Positions 1-7,979 of a stretch of DNA of 64,000 nucleotides are shown one piece after another. This stretch comes from Clostridiales bacterium. Lineage in GTDB: Bacteria; Bacillota; Clostridia; Lachnospirales; Lachnospiraceae. How positions within the stretch are numbered: position 1 is the first letter of the stretch; every line of letters begins with the position of its first letter. The notes below the pieces were generated by a model. It had not been told where the DNA came from and ran no database searches. It worked only from the letters and a program-made list of their open reading frames with translations. The stretch spans positions 186,001 through 250,000 of the forward strand of contig JAHAJA010000001.1 in assembly GCA_018372435.1 (NCBI GenBank), given 5' to 3'. A program made the translations under genes and the position numbers.

Positions 1-386
1 TTCGTTCTTGGTCTTAAGTGAGAGATTGTTCTTAAGTATTCCATTGAGTGTCTCTTCTTTTGAAGTGGATATTCAGGAGCGGAAGCACCTTCGATCTCGA
101 TTTCTTCTGCTTGAATTTCGAAAGGTTGTTTTGCTTGAGGTGTTGCTACAAGTTGTCCTTTGATAACGATAGCAGCGCCAACATTTAGTTTAGAAATATC
201 AGCAAAGTTGCTTAATTTGTCACTGTACACGATCTGTAATGTTTCGAAGAATGTTCCATCATTAACAACGATAAATCCGAATGTTTTGGAATCACGAATA
301 CTTCTTACCCATCCACCTACTTCAACTGTTTGGCCGATGAATTTATCTTTTTCTTTGTATAACTCTCTAATTGTAACTAGATTCAT
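1..386 (-). CDS. asnS: Asparagine--tRNA ligase, N-terminal part (runs off window)
   Basis: Charges tRNA-Asn with asparagine in the cytoplasm. Reading the minus strand from the ATG at 384-386 gives about 128 residues without a stop to the window edge. They form the N-terminal OB-fold anticodon-binding domain: it opens MNLVTIRELY, then has the strand pattern around VGGWVRSIRDSKTFGFI and the stretch LVATPQAKQPFEIQAEEIEI, typical of class II AsnRS. The catalytic domain lies outside the window. The start is supported by TAAAGGAG about 8 bases upstream (near 397-404 on the plus strand). It is divergent from the radical SAM gene at 801. No T-box specifier or antiterminator was recognised upstream. 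Confidence 0.9.
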   Translation of the reverse strand, partial: MNLVTIRELYKEKDKFIGQTVEVGGWVRSIRDSKTFGFIVVNDGTFFETLQIVYSDKLSNFADISKLNVGAAIVIKGQLVATPQAKQPFEIQAEEIEIEGASAPEYPLQKKRHSMEYLRTISHLRPRT

Positions 387-464
387 CTTAGATTAACTCC
401 TTTAACATAATAATATTAAGTATTTTTGACAGTTTTGCCACAAAATCTTCATTATCTTTTTTTT

Positions 465-499
465 ATTATAACATAATTAATTGGTAATACAAGTATTAC
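465..499 (-). promoter_or_regulatory. Probable asnS promoter with overlapping palindrome
   Basis: On the minus strand a TATAAT box (plus 465-470) lies 16 bases from TTGTAT (plus 487-492). The -35 element overlaps a palindrome at 484-499, GTAATAC-AA-GTATTAC, with 7-bp perfect arms, so a repressor could occlude it. The promoter match is seen; the operator role is inference. Confidence 0.5.
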
Positions 500-684
500 T
501 ATTCAGCCGTTGGCTTCATAGCAACAAATTATGTACAGTATGTCCCGGGTTTTCTGTGACTTTTTTCGCTCACTTACAAAAAAACTTGCTTTGACTGGCT
601 GAACTGTAAAGTACAAGTCTAACTAGGGAAAACCTTGTCTATACAATCATTAATAGAGTGTGCTATACTACTAGGATATAAAGT

Positions 685-760
685 CGATTGCGAAACTCTT
701 CTACATGCCTAAAACACATTGTTATGTCTTTAGACATTACAAGGAGTTTCGTAATTGCCT
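685..760. repeat. Dispersed stem-loop repeat, copy A
   Basis: Left arm ATTGCGAAACTCTT at 687-700 faces AAGGAGTTTCGTAATTGC at 741-758. The loop includes TAAAACACATTG. The same arms and loop pattern return at 3362-3434, so this is a repeat rather than a one-off hairpin. It sits just before the Shine-Dalgarno of the downstream gene. Confidence 0.55.
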
Positions 761-800
761 AATTAAGATATAACAATTAGGAAGGAGTAAGATTTTAGCT

Positions 801-2633
801 ATGAAAGTCTTATTAGCAGCAATTAATGCAAAATATATTCATTCTAACTTAGCAGTTTATTGTTTGAAGTCGTATGCGAAGAAATACGAAGATCATATTG
901 AACTAGCTGAATTTACGATAAATCATTATACAGATTATATTATTCAGGAGATTTATAAGAAAAAGCCAGATGTCTTAGCGTTATCCTGTTATATCTGGAA
1001 TATAGAGATGGTAGAGGAGGTTGCAGAAGAATTGCATAAACTTTTACCAAATATGAAGATATGGCTAGGTGGACCAGAAGTTTCCTATGATGCGAAAGAA
1101 AGAATGGGGCGTATTCCTTATCTTACAGGGATTATGATTGGAGAAGGAGAAGAAACCTTCTTACAATTGATGGAACATTATGTAGATGGAAAAGGGAAAT
1201 TAGAAGATATTAAAGGACTTGCCTTTCGTGAAAGCTTATACGAAGACGAAACGGTTAAGGTAACCCTACCGAGAGAACAATTAGATTTAAGTACAGTTCC
1301 ATTTCCTTATGAGAATATAGATGATTTTAAGAATAAGATTATCTATTATGAGTCAAGCCGTGGGTGCCCATACTCATGTAGTTATTGTTTATCTTCTATT
1401 GATAAGAGAGTCCGTTTACGTAATATTGATTTGGTATTACGTGAACTAAAAGTGTTTTTGGATAATAAGGTACCACAAGTAAAATTTGTAGATCGAACTT
1501 TTAATTGTAATCGCGCACATTCATTAGCAATCTGGAGATTTATTCATGAGAATGATAATGGAATAACGAATTTCCATTTTGAAATCTCGGCGGATATATT
1601 AACGGAAGAAGAACTAGAAGTCTTATCAAAGATGAGACAAGGTTTGGTGCAATTAGAGATTGGAGTACAATCAACCAATGAAGAGACGATTCAAGCAATT
1701 GATCGTAAAATGAACTTGGATAAATTAAGAAAAGCAGTTGACCGTGTGAATAGTGGTTTGAATATTCATCAACATCTAGATTTAATCGCGGGTCTTCCAT
1801 ATGAAGATTATGAGTCCTTCCGTAATTCTTTTAATGAAGTATATTCGATGAGGCCAAATCAACTACAGCTAGGGTTTTTGAAAGTGCTAAAGGGTTCTGC
1901 AATGCACACGTTTAGTAGACAAGGTTGTATCACGTATAAGAGCCATGCACCATATGAGGTATTATTTACAGATTGGATGTCTTATGACGAAGTGTTACAA
2001 TTAAAACAGGTAGAAGACATGGTTGAAGTTTATCATAATAGTGGGCAATTTACGTACAGTATTCAGTATTTGGAACATTTCTTTGAAACACCTTTTGACT
2101 TCTATCAAGAAATTGGTCAATATTATGAAGAACAGAAACTAAATAGTATGAGTCATACGAGAATGAGCCGTTATGAAATATTACTTCGATTTATGGGTGA
2201 GCGTACTCGGGGTAAGGCAACAAGTGAGAAGGCTGCGTATACATTTGATATGAAAGTACTAGAAGCAATCCTCTTATACGATCTATATCTAAGAGAGAAT
2301 CTTAAGAGTAAACCAGATTTCTTATCAACAAATGAAGTAGAACGTGAGATCTATCACCATTTCTTTGTGGAAGAAGAGTCTGTTAAATCATATCTTAAGG
2401 GGTATGAGGAGTATACTGGTAAGCAAATTAGTAGATTGACTCATATGGAGAAGTTCGCTTATGATATTATTGAATCAGCAGGTACGGGACAGGCAGTAGT
2501 AAAAGAAGAATATATTCTATTCGACTATAAGAATCGAAATCCACTTGATCATGCAGCTTGTACCCACATATTTGAGAAGAGGAATGAAACTGAACTATAT
2601 TATATAGGTAACAAGGAAAGAGCGTTGTTATAA
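801..2633 (+). CDS. B12-binding radical SAM protein (DUF4080-type)
   Basis: A 610-residue cytoplasmic enzyme combining an N-terminal cobalamin-binding-like fold (residues 1-140, motifs LALSCYIWN and WLGGPEVSYD) with a radical SAM core. The cluster-binding CxxxCxxC is seen in SSRGCPYSCSYC near residue 190, followed by VQLEIGVQSTNEET as in radical SAM TIM barrels. The C-terminal 200 residues match the layout of DUF4080 proteins. Members of this class B family often methylate or rearrange carbon centres, but this subfamily's substrate is not known to me. The ATG follows GGAAGGAG by about 13 bases. The nth gene starts 24 bases after its stop, so the two are probably co-transcribed. Confidence 0.85.
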   Translation: MKVLLAAINAKYIHSNLAVYCLKSYAKKYEDHIELAEFTINHYTDYIIQEIYKKKPDVLALSCYIWNIEMVEEVAEELHKLLPNMKIWLGGPEVSYDAKERMGRIPYLTGIMIGEGEETFLQLMEHYVDGKGKLEDIKGLAFRESLYEDETVKVTLPREQLDLSTVPFPYENIDDFKNKIIYYESSRGCPYSCSYCLSSIDKRVRLRNIDLVLRELKVFLDNKVPQVKFVDRTFNCNRAHSLAIWRFIHENDNGITNFHFEISADILTEEELEVLSKMRQGLVQLEIGVQSTNEETIQAIDRKMNLDKLRKAVDRVNSGLNIHQHLDLIAGLPYEDYESFRNSFNEVYSMRPNQLQLGFLKVLKGSAMHTFSRQGCITYKSHAPYEVLFTDWMSYDEVLQLKQVEDMVEVYHNSGQFTYSIQYLEHFFETPFDFYQEIGQYYEEQKLNSMSHTRMSRYEILLRFMGERTRGKATSEKAAYTFDMKVLEAILLYDLYLRENLKSKPDFLSTNEVEREIYHHFFVEEESVKSYLKGYEEYTGKQISRLTHMEKFAYDIIESAGTGQAVVKEEYILFDYKNRNPLDHAACTHIFEKRNETELYYIGNKERALL

Positions 2634-2657
2634 GGATTAGAAAGATAGGGAATGTTT

Positions 2658-3353
2658 ATGGCAAAGAGAAGAATTACTAAGGCGGAGCAAGAAAGAATTA
2701 AGCAGATTCTTGATAGACTTGATATGACGTATACTAGAGAGTATAAGTGCTATCTAAACCATGAGAATGCATGGCAATTATTAATTGCCACAATGCTCAG
2801 TGCACAATGTACAGATGAAAGAGTTAATCTTGTCACAAAGGATTTATTCAAGAAGTATCAGTCGTTAGAAGATTTTGCAAAAGCAGACTTAAAGGAACTA
2901 GAAAAGGATATCCATTCTACTGGCTTTTATCGTAATAAAGCAAAGAATATAATTGCATGTGCTAATAAGATTATCTTAGAGTATGGTGGGGAAGTTCCAA
3001 GAACAGTAGAAGAGTTAACCTCCCTTGCTGGGGTTGGTAGAAAAACAGCCAATGTAATACGTGGAAATATATTTAATGAGCCTAGTATTGTTGTAGATAC
3101 TCATGTAAAACGAATCTCTAAGAAATTAGGATTTACGAAAGAAGAAGATCCAGAGAAGATTGAATTTGACCTCATGGAGGTACTTCCGAAGGACCATTGG
3201 ATCTTGTATAATATACAAATCATCACACATGGAAGAGGTATCTGCACGGCAAGAAATCCACAATGTAGTGAATGTTTCCTTCAAGATTTATGTAAGGCTG
3301 GTGGAGCCACTACTGCAAAACGTCAATCTAAGACAAAGGCAAAAACAATGTAA
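2658..3353 (+). CDS. nth: Endonuclease III
   Basis: Base-excision repair glycosylase/AP lyase for oxidised pyrimidines. The 231 residues show the whole family signature: the N-terminal helices with LLIATMLSAQCTDERVN, the helix-hairpin-helix LAGVGRKTANV whose Lys is the Schiff-base nucleophile, the catalytic Asp in VVDTHVKRIS, and the C-terminal 4Fe-4S loop with Cys spaced 6, 2 and 5 residues (CTARNPQCSECFLQDLC). An in-frame ATG at 2652 touches the AGGGA ribosome site, so the ATG at 2658, about 7 bases away, is the better start. It follows the radical SAM gene closely. Confidence 0.93.
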   Translation: MAKRRITKAEQERIKQILDRLDMTYTREYKCYLNHENAWQLLIATMLSAQCTDERVNLVTKDLFKKYQSLEDFAKADLKELEKDIHSTGFYRNKAKNIIACANKIILEYGGEVPRTVEELTSLAGVGRKTANVIRGNIFNEPSIVVDTHVKRISKKLGFTKEEDPEKIEFDLMEVLPKDHWILYNIQIITHGRGICTARNPQCSECFLQDLCKAGGATTAKRQSKTKAKTM

Positions 3354-3361
3354 CAGGAGAT

Positions 3362-3434
3362 GCAATTATGAAATTCTTCTTTGTGCATAAAACACTTTGG
3401 TGTCCATTAAGTACTACAAAGAGTTTCATAATTG
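3362..3434. repeat. Dispersed stem-loop repeat, copy B
   Basis: Left arm CAATTATGAAATTCTTC from 3363 pairs with CAAAGAGTTTCATAATTG ending at 3434, one of the better hairpins of the window. Arms, spacing and the loop string TAAAACAC match copy A at 685-760. It separates nth from the exonuclease gene and has no T-run, so it is not a standard terminator. Confidence 0.6.
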
Positions 3435-3462
3435 TTTATGAATGCAGTGCAGAGGAGGAACT

Positions 3463-4176
3463 ATGTGTAGAAATTACGTTGCACTTGATATAGAAACAAC
3501 AGGTTTACGACCCGAGCAAGATGAGATTATTGAAATTGGAGCTGTAAGATATAGGGAAGGGGTAGCAATTGAGACATATACCTCCCTGATTAAACCAAAC
3601 ACGGTAGTATCATCAAGAATTACCGAGATAACGGGAATTACCAATGAGATGGTGGAAAACGAACGTCCAAGTAAGGAAGTCCTACCGGAGTTTCTTGAGT
3701 TTGTAGGTGATGAAGATATTATTGGTCACAACGTTCGGTTTGATTATAGTTTTCTAAAGGCACATGCTTATAAGCAAAAGAAAGGTTTCGATAATAAAGC
3801 AATCGATACGCTGTATCTTGCAAAGAAATTACATCCAGAGCTTGAGAGTCGTGCACTTAGTGCGATGTGCCTACACTATGGAATAATTAATGAACACGCA
3901 CATAGAGCATATGACGATGCGAAAGCATGTGCTGAGTTGTATGAAAAGATGTATAATCAATTTGGTGAAACTAACACAGAATTGTTTCGAGCGAAGATGA
4001 TCAACTACAAGGTGAAAAAGGAAGAAAGTATCACAAATAGACAAAAATTCTACTTGAATGATTTAATGAAATATCATAAAATAAACCTTGAAACGCCAGT
4101 TGATAGTTTAACAAAAAGTGATGCTTCAAGGTTAATTGATAAAATTATATTAAATTATGGAAGAATTTCTTTTTAA
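3463..4176 (+). CDS. DnaQ-like 3'-5' exonuclease (DEDDh)
   Basis: A 237-residue exonuclease resembling the epsilon proofreading subunit of DNA polymerase III. Exo I is ALDIETTGL (catalytic Asp and Glu), Exo II is GHNVRFDYSFL, and Exo III carries HRAYDDAKA with the His-Asp pair of the DEDDh class. The last 70 residues are a separate lysine-rich tail (ITNRQKFYLNDLMKYHKI) that may bind DNA or a partner. An upstream in-frame ATG at 3442 lacks a ribosome site, while AGAGGAGG ends a few bases before 3463, so that start was chosen. Free-standing DEDDh nucleases act in repair or RNA turnover; the substrate here is not decided by sequence. Confidence 0.85.
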   Translation: MCRNYVALDIETTGLRPEQDEIIEIGAVRYREGVAIETYTSLIKPNTVVSSRITEITGITNEMVENERPSKEVLPEFLEFVGDEDIIGHNVRFDYSFLKAHAYKQKKGFDNKAIDTLYLAKKLHPELESRALSAMCLHYGIINEHAHRAYDDAKACAELYEKMYNQFGETNTELFRAKMINYKVKKEESITNRQKFYLNDLMKYHKINLETPVDSLTKSDASRLIDKIILNYGRISF

Positions 4177-4197
4177 ATAATAATGTTTTTGTCAATA

Positions 4198-4812
4198 CTA
4201 TTCACAAAGGAGACTCTTAAGATAGCTGATTACATTATTTTTATTTGGGCTGTTCATAAGTTTGGCAGCTTCTAGTAAAGATTTAATCTGTTCTGTACTA
4301 TTTGATGATGAATAGATATCACCAAGTAAAGTATACGAAGCAGCGATGTCTGTTTTACAAACAACAGCGAACTCTAAAACGGTTCTAGCATCTGAGAGGT
4401 TGTTTGAATTGTATAAGGATTTTCCCCATTGTTGAAGAGTTCTAATTAATTCAGTATATCCGTTATCGCAGTCCATAAGGAATGGGAAGTTTGCAGCACC
4501 ATAAGCTAATTTGAGGTCAGTGTTTGTCTGGCTTGAAAGGTTCAACAACTTTCTATCTGCAAGTCTTTTGATTGTATCTTGATACCGATTAATATCACTA
4601 TTATCGGTGTCTTGGAAGGGAAGAGACTCCATAGGGATTATGATGTAAGGAAGATTAGAAATATCTTTTTTACGAACAAAATTGGATTCTCGCTCTTTAT
4701 CCCAAAAGGTTTTAGCTGCATTTTCTCTATTTTTGTTTGTTTTGGAAGATGAAGACCGAATCAAGATAGATATAAAACCAAGGATGAAGAATATTGATAT
4801 AATGATAAGCAT
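4198..4812 (-). CDS. Membrane-anchored hypothetical protein
   Basis: A 204-residue protein of unknown function. It starts with one hydrophobic segment (MLIIISIFFILGFISILI), then a charged linker, and the rest looks helical with TPR-like spacing (SLYNSNNLSDARTVLEFAV and ASYTLLGDIYSSSNS). No catalytic motif was seen. The likely layout is an N-terminal anchor with a soluble repeat domain whose side I cannot assign. A GTG at 4824 lies in frame, but AGAAAGG covers it and fits the ATG at 4812 better. It converges with the exonuclease gene, leaving 21 bases between stops. Confidence 0.6.
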   Translation of the reverse strand: MLIIISIFFILGFISILIRSSSSKTNKNRENAAKTFWDKERESNFVRKKDISNLPYIIIPMESLPFQDTDNSDINRYQDTIKRLADRKLLNLSSQTNTDLKLAYGAANFPFLMDCDNGYTELIRTLQQWGKSLYNSNNLSDARTVLEFAVVCKTDIAASYTLLGDIYSSSNSTEQIKSLLEAAKLMNSPNKNNVISYLKSLLCE

Positions 4813-4830
4813 ATGGTAACGCACCTTTCT

Positions 4831-4889
4831 GATAAAATGATTAATTTAATAAATAATATAAATAAAGAGGTGATAAAATGATTAATTTT
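4831..4889. repeat. Local direct repeat, 41-base period
   Basis: GATAAAATGATTAATTTA occurs at 4831-4848 and again, with one base difference at most, at 4872-4889. The second copy contains the start codon of the small membrane protein. It may be a remnant of a short tandem duplication. Confidence 0.4.
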
Positions 4890-4988
4890 AATAACAAAAA
4901 AACAAAAAAAACTATTTCAACAGTAATAATCATAATATTAGTCTTATCTATGATCGTTCCAGTAGTACTTGACGCATTCGTACGATAG
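4878..4988 (+). CDS. Small single-span membrane protein (36 aa)
   Basis: An ATG seven bases after AAAGAGGTG opens a 36-codon frame ending with TAG at 4986-4988. The peptide has a lysine/asparagine-rich head (MINFNNKKTKKT) and one hydrophobic span (VIIIILVLSMIVPVVL), so it should sit in the membrane with a cytoplasmic N-terminus. It resembles in layout the short DUF4044-type proteins of clostridia, but the match is only by design. It is divergent from the anchored protein ending upstream, and no terminator separates it from the next 190 bases. Confidence 0.55.
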   Translation: MINFNNKKTKKTISTVIIIILVLSMIVPVVLDAFVR

Positions 4989-5051
4989 TTTAGTAGAATA
5001 CAGGTTATTTTGCTTTAACTATACATAATATTTATAAAGTTGTCAATTAGT

Positions 5052-5133
5052 CCATAATAGGCAATATTGAGTATAAAATGGCCATAATAGGCTATGAATA
5101 ATTACTTGATAAATTTATGAATTATGTTAAAAT
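5052..5133 (+). promoter_or_regulatory. Promoter of the VanW gene with two direct repeats
   Basis: TTGATA at 5106-5111 and TAAAAT at 5128-5133 are spaced by 16 bases. Upstream, the 11-mer CCATAATAGGC is repeated at 5052-5062 and 5082-5092, exactly 30 bases apart, close to three helical turns, which suits an activator or a cooperative repressor. The regulator is not identified. Confidence 0.5.
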
Positions 5134-5177
5134 GTAACCTAGGTTATTAGAAGCGTAAATAAAAGGGGATAATGTAA

Positions 5178-6731
5178 ATGAATAAGAAAAAGATTACCCT
5201 AATAGTGGTAAGCGCAGTACTTCTAGTGGCAATTATATTAACTGGGGCGTATATAACAATATCCGCTTCCATTGATGATAATACCATCTGTAAGGGAGTA
5301 TTCATTGAGTCTGTAGATGTAGGCGGAATGACAATGGAGCAAGCGCAAGAAGCAGTCGATAATTATATCGCTGATAGGGCGAAGAAGAAGATTACCATAC
5401 AAGTAGATAACGAGTCTGTGTCTAGTACACTTCAAGAACTTGGATACCAAGTTAATGAGAATGATGTAGTAGCAGAGGCGATGAAGATTGGAAAATCAGG
5501 AAACATTATTAAAAGATACAAAGAAGTTAAAGATATTGAAAAAGAAAATAAAATCTTTGACTTAGAATTTACTATGAATCAGAAAAAAGTCCGTGATCTA
5601 GTTAAAGAAGAGTGTACGAAGTACGATGTTCCGGCTGAAAACGCGACTATGAAACGCGAGAATGGTGGATTTGTTTTCACAGAACATGTTGTTGGAAGTA
5701 AAATAGACGTGGATGCGACAGTACAAGCAATCAGTGATTCTATAATGAATGACTGGGATGGTCAAGATATTGCGATTACAGCTACTGTTATTGAGGATAT
5801 TCCAGAATATACAGCTGAAGATTTAAGAGAATGTACAGACGTTCTTGGTACAGCGACAACAAACTTCTCAGATTCCAAACAAGCTCGTGTCAATAATGTT
5901 TCAGTTGCCACAAACTTTGTTAATGGAACAGTAGTATTACCAGGTGAAACATTCTCCGTTTATGAGTCTATTGCACCTATCACAATTGCGAATGGTTATA
6001 TGAAGGCTGGTGCCTATGAGAATGGTCTTGTTGTAGAAAGTGAAGGCGGTGGTGTTTGCCAAGTTTCCTCCACATTATATAATACAGTATTAAAATCAGA
6101 ATTAGAAATTGTGGAAAGAGCACCACATTCGATGATTGTATCGTATGTAAAACCTTCCGCAGATGCTGCAATAGCGGGGACCTATAAAGATCTTAAGTTT
6201 AAGAACAGTACAGATGCACCAATCTATATTGAAGGGTATCTTGTTGGTAGAAATGTTACATTTACAATCTATGGTAAGGAGACAAGACCTTCTAATCGTA
6301 CGATTGAGTATGTATCAGAGGTTTTAGAAACAACTCAACCACCAAAAGATGTTATAACAGTTGATGAGTCATTACCATCTTCTTACTATAAAGTAACTTC
6401 TCCAGCGCATACTGGTTATAAGGCGCGTTTATGGAAAGTAGTTTATGTAGATGGTGTAGAGACCGAACGTATTCAAATTAACTCAAGTTCTTACAATGCT
6501 TCTCCAAAGTACGTTACGATTGGTAAGGAAGAAGTAAAAGAAGAGGAAACTACGGACGAAGAAGATAAGAATACAGATAAAGACAAGGATAAAGATAAAG
6601 ATAAAGACAAAGATAAAGACAAGACTGAGATAGATAAACCTGCTACAGATGACGTTACAGGTGAAGAAGATACTCCTAATGAGGAGGAAAATTCACAAAC
6701 GGAAGATGAAGAAGTAAGCGGAGAGGAATAA
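5178..6731 (+). CDS. VanW family wall-associated protein with G5-like region
   Basis: A 517-residue membrane-anchored extracellular protein. After the N-terminal span (about residues 5-29) come a peptidoglycan-binding-like region (about 45-200, PG_binding_4 type), the VanW domain (about 220-350) with the diagnostic GGGVCQVSSTLYN, and a G5-like segment (about 385-450, YKARLWKVVYVDGV). The tail is very acidic and includes eight Asp-Lys pairs, then a Glu-rich stretch, probably a disordered spacer in the wall. Family members are linked to peptidoglycan binding; despite the name, this does not show vancomycin resistance. The ATG follows AAAGGGG. It appears monocistronic. Confidence 0.85.
   Translation: MNKKKITLIVVSAVLLVAIILTGAYITISASIDDNTICKGVFIESVDVGGMTMEQAQEAVDNYIADRAKKKITIQVDNESVSSTLQELGYQVNENDVVAEAMKIGKSGNIIKRYKEVKDIEKENKIFDLEFTMNQKKVRDLVKEECTKYDVPAENATMKRENGGFVFTEHVVGSKIDVDATVQAISDSIMNDWDGQDIAITATVIEDIPEYTAEDLRECTDVLGTATTNFSDSKQARVNNVSVATNFVNGTVVLPGETFSVYESIAPITIANGYMKAGAYENGLVVESEGGGVCQVSSTLYNTVLKSELEIVERAPHSMIVSYVKPSADAAIAGTYKDLKFKNSTDAPIYIEGYLVGRNVTFTIYGKETRPSNRTIEYVSEVLETTQPPKDVITVDESLPSSYYKVTSPAHTGYKARLWKVVYVDGVETERIQINSSSYNASPKYVTIGKEEVKEEETTDEEDKNTDKDKDKDKDKDKDKDKTEIDKPATDDVTGEEDTPNEEENSQTEDEEVSGEE
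6576..6623 (+). repeat. Hexanucleotide tandem repeat (GAYAAR) x8
   Basis: Eight in-frame units of GATAAA, GACAAA or GACAAG encode the Asp-Lys repeat of the VanW protein. Because the unit is six bases, slippage would change the length of the linker without breaking the frame. Confidence 0.85.
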
Positions 6732-6770
6732 CTAGGCTTGTTTAAGTCGAGAGAACCATCGACTTTGATA

Positions 6771-6858
6771 TGGAGGCTTTTACACGAATGTTTTTCGAAA
6801 ATCAAACGATTCTAAAGTTGTGATCACTTGAAAATTTTGTGTAAGGGCCTCTTTATAT
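6771..6858 (+). terminator. Stem-loop after the VanW gene
   Basis: GGAGGC...TTACAC (from about 6771) can pair with GTGTAAGGGCCTC ending near 6852, followed by TTTATATTTT. An additional small hairpin, AAGTCGA...TCGACTT, lies at 6744-6764. Together they probably end the VanW transcript; the loop is long, so confidence is moderate. Confidence 0.45.
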
Positions 6859-6972
6859 TTTAGTGTAAGGTTGGAAGAGTTTTAATATTATGAAAGGGGC
6901 CATGCGTTGCTTTCTTTCAACCCGTTTTATGTAGCAGTATCACAAGCAAGTTTGTGATATGCATGGATAATA

Positions 6973-7962
6973 ATGAAAGTAGGAAAAATACCAGAAACCG
7001 TATTGAAAAGATCGGTATTTAAACAAATTAGACACAGAAGAGAAGAGGTATTAGTTCGGCCAGGTGTTGGGCTTGATTGCGCTGCTATAGCTGTTGGTGA
7101 GGGGGAAGCAATCGTCCTTTCAACAGATCCTATTACAAGCACGGCGAATAATATCGGTGACTTGGCAATCCATATTACTGCTAATGATATCGCGGTAAGT
7201 GGTGCTGAAATGATTGGAGTTATGTTAACGATTATTATGCCTGAAAAAGGTCGCGAATCTGACCTACGATTGATGATGCAAAAGATAGAGGCGTGTTGTG
7301 CTTCGTTGAATATAGAAGTTATGGGTGGACATACAGAAGTATCTAGAGCGGTAAATCAAATTATCGTTACTGTTACAGGAGTAGGTAAGATTGCAAAAGA
7401 AAAATTAGCAAATCCACAAAGAATGAGAGAAGGACAGGAAATCGTTATGACAAAATGGGCTGGTTTAGAAGGAACAGCAATCATAGCGAATGAAAAGAAA
7501 GAAGAATTATGTACACGATATACTAGCGAGTTTATTGAGGGGGCTAGTGAATTAATTAAACATATATCAATTGTAAAAGAAGCGAAAATTGCTTCAGAAC
7601 ATAATGCTATTATGATGCATGATGTGACAGAGGGGGGTATATTCGGTGCTCTATGGGAAGTTGGGGCAGCTGGTGGTGTAGGCATGGAGATTGATCTAAC
7701 CAAAATCCCAATGAAACAAGAAACAGTAGAAATCTGTGAATTTTTCGATATTAATCCATATTTATTAATATCAAGTGGTAGTCTCTTAATTGTAACAGAG
7801 CGTGCGAATGAATTGATTACACACCTAGAAAGAGAGGGTATCCCTGCAACTATTATTGGAAGAATTACTGATAATAATGAAAGAATAGTAGTTAATGATT
7901 ATGAAAGACGTTACTTGGAACCACCTAAAGCCGATCAACTATATAAAGTGTTAGGTAAGTAG
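6973..7962 (+). CDS. AIR-synthase-like (PurM/HypE-fold) protein
   Basis: A 329-residue protein with the PurM/HypE ATP-binding fold: GVGLDCAAIAVGEGEAIVLSTDPIT near the N-terminus, then the long ISVSG-like helix (ITANDIAVSGAEMIGVMLTI) and the C-terminal MMHDVTEGGIFGALWEVGAAG typical of AIR synthase C-domains. It is shorter and less conserved than true PurM, and no hydrogenase maturation or purine genes are nearby, so its substrate is unknown; HypE- or ThiL-like phosphate chemistry is possible. It is followed after 17 bases by the Lrp regulator and the aminotransferase, suggesting one operon. No strong Shine-Dalgarno precedes the ATG. Confidence 0.75.
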   Translation: MKVGKIPETVLKRSVFKQIRHRREEVLVRPGVGLDCAAIAVGEGEAIVLSTDPITSTANNIGDLAIHITANDIAVSGAEMIGVMLTIIMPEKGRESDLRLMMQKIEACCASLNIEVMGGHTEVSRAVNQIIVTVTGVGKIAKEKLANPQRMREGQEIVMTKWAGLEGTAIIANEKKEELCTRYTSEFIEGASELIKHISIVKEAKIASEHNAIMMHDVTEGGIFGALWEVGAAGGVGMEIDLTKIPMKQETVEICEFFDINPYLLISSGSLLIVTERANELITHLEREGIPATIIGRITDNNERIVVNDYERRYLEPPKADQLYKVLGK

Positions 7963-7979
7963 AATGAAAGGAGTTTATT

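Larger units (their letters stand above)
387..800. other. Divergent intergenic region asnS / radical SAM gene
   Basis: No gene was found. Besides the asnS promoter it holds two fold-back segments. At 496-609, a 13-base arm (TTACTATTCAGCC) pairs at about 11 of 13 positions with GGCTGAACTGTAA, enclosing about 88 bases. At 685-760 lies the first copy of a dispersed stem-loop described separately. A GGAAGGAG Shine-Dalgarno at 780-787 serves the gene at 801. Whether the 496-609 fold is an RNA element is unknown. Confidence 0.4.

Noticed and set aside
387..520. T-box riboswitch upstream of asnS
   Set aside because: Neither the conserved T-box AGGGTGG-type sequence nor an antiterminator/terminator pair is present in the leader.
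6491..6805. Minus-strand Ser/Leu-rich frame opposite the VanW tail
   Set aside because: A by-product of the GAYAAR repeat on the other strand.
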